Shown here: positions 63,400-64,000 of the stretch, one piece after another
How the letters are laid out: each line of letters begins with the position of its first letter
How positions within the stretch are numbered: position 1 is the first letter of the stretch
Assembly (NCBI RefSeq): GCF_022836875.1
Contig: NZ_CP090376.1
Coordinates: 3,187,290 to 3,251,289, forward strand
DNA: 64,000 nt
Source: Flavobacterium enshiense
GTDB lineage: Bacteria > Bacteroidota > Bacteroidia > Flavobacteriales > Flavobacteriaceae
Direction: 5' to 3'
Notes under the pieces: generated by a model
Databases searched by the model: none
What the model was told of the DNA's origin: nothing
The model's input: only the letters and a program-made list of their open reading frames with translations
Translations under genes and position numbers: made by a program

Positions 63400-63810
63400 T
63401 TAGTTTTCCACAAAATCAACCAATCTTTCCGTAATGTATTTTGGAGGAAAAACCGGACGACCTGTTTTCATATCAACGAACACCAAAACTGAGTTTCCAA
63501 TTGTTAATAACTCACCCGTTTCATTGTAAATTTCGTAGTCAAATTCTATCTTAACAGAGGTCTGTTTTTTAAAGATTGTCTTGACTGTCAGCAAGTCATC
63601 ATAACGAGCCGGTTTTTTGTAGTTCATCGAAAGAGAAACCACCGGAAGCATAACCCCGTTCTCCTCCATCCATTTATACGAAACCCCAAGGTTTCTGAGC
63701 CATTCCACGCGTCCCATCTCAAAATATTGCGCATAATTTCCGTGATATACTACCCCCATCTGGTCAGTTTCTGCATACCGCACACGCACTTGAAATTGAT
63801 GTATTTTCAT
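63400..63810 (-). CDS. YbgC-like acyl-CoA thioesterase
   Basis: 136 residues of the hotdog-fold 4HBT family. The conserved motif RVRYAETDQMGVVYHGNYAQ with catalytic Asp, followed by YFEMGRVEWLRNLGVSY, is that of YbgC-type acyl-CoA thioesterases. The rest (VMLPVVSLSMNYKKPARYDD and following) is also typical. Cytoplasmic, no signal peptide. It converges on yigZ with only 22 bases between stops. The physiological acyl-CoA substrate cannot be read. Confidence 0.93.
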   Translation of the reverse strand: MKIHQFQVRVRYAETDQMGVVYHGNYAQYFEMGRVEWLRNLGVSYKWMEENGVMLPVVSLSMNYKKPARYDDLLTVKTIFKKQTSVKIEFDYEIYNETGELLTIGNSVLVFVDMKTGRPVFPPKYITERLVDFVEN

Positions 63811-64000
63811 ACTCTTTTTTATATTAATTCACTCTAAATATCATCAAAAAAAGGCTTACAATTTTTTTTTATTAAAACCAATATGCAAATGATTTTTTTT
63901 TGAAAAATTTTGTCCACATATTTGTCTTCCCAATCAAAAAAAGTTAACGAATAAATAACTTTTTGTCCAACAAATAATTATAAAAAACATGCCTGAATAT

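Noticed and set aside
63990..64000. Start of a new gene (ATG at the window end)
   Set aside because: Only four codons are visible; nothing can be said about the product.

Overview
The window looks like a chromosomal segment from a member of the Flavobacteriaceae, most probably Flavobacterium or a close relative. The evidence is low-GC coding sequence, Bacteroidetes-type promoters (TTG, 19 bases, TAnnTTTG) in front of the HU gene and a tRNA, no obvious Shine-Dalgarno sequences, and two giant surface proteins that end in a type IX secretion (T9SS) sorting domain.

Layout. (1) 1-3554: chromosomal housekeeping genes: the end of a probable RecQ helicase gene, fmt, an HU-family DNA-binding protein, a YqgE/UPF0301 protein, a class IV aminotransferase and a START-like protein. 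(2) 3704-3777: a tRNA with anticodon CAU (probably Met) whose 3' half is the attachment site of a genomic island. (3) 3735-33606: a 29.9-kb island bounded by a perfect 44-bp direct repeat. It carries a tyrosine recombinase, a small two-gene cargo (VWA protein plus an unknown Cys-rich protein), a large BREX type 1-like phage-defence locus on the minus strand, and a decayed mobile-element end with a ribbon-helix-helix protein, a small ORF, a DnaC-like remnant and repeat clusters. (4) 34305-51034: two tandem giant repeat-built T9SS surface proteins (about 2319 and 3076 residues). (5) 51137-64000: ordinary chromosomal genes: an esterase, a Dus-family enzyme, a TMEM175-like channel, secreted hypotheticals, hisS, a MacB/FtsX-type permease, prmC, a DUF6624-like protein, a GNAT enzyme, ribD, a HAD hydrolase, a YigZ/IMPACT protein and a YbgC-like thioesterase.

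The BREX locus runs (transcription right to left): small XRE regulator, brxA, brxB, brxC, pglX-B, a decayed copy of the 3' end of brxC, pglX-A, a DUF262-DUF1524 nuclease, a GIY-YIG protein, a 1007-residue cold-shock/Cys-cluster protein, hipB, hipA, pglZ, brxL. Compared with canonical type 1 BREX it has a duplicated methyltransferase whose two copies are almost the same outside a divergent central specificity region, five extra genes between pglX and pglZ, and a BrxL whose C-terminus resembles the MIT_C (phospholipase D-like) domain. I infer a layered defence: modification-dependent BREX exclusion with two specificities, a GmrSD/BrxU-like nuclease plus GIY-YIG that could hit phages with modified DNA, and a HipBA kinase module that could regulate or back up the system.

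Island mechanics can be read directly. Each end carries heptamers of the GTACACG type at an exact 12-bp period (four at the left, three at the right), which look like integrase arm-binding sites. The last ~40 codons and 3' flank of the integrase gene occur a second time at 7490-7686, so the VWA cargo sits between direct repeats and appears to be a later addition. All functional statements come from reading motifs and translations by eye; no database search was possible.
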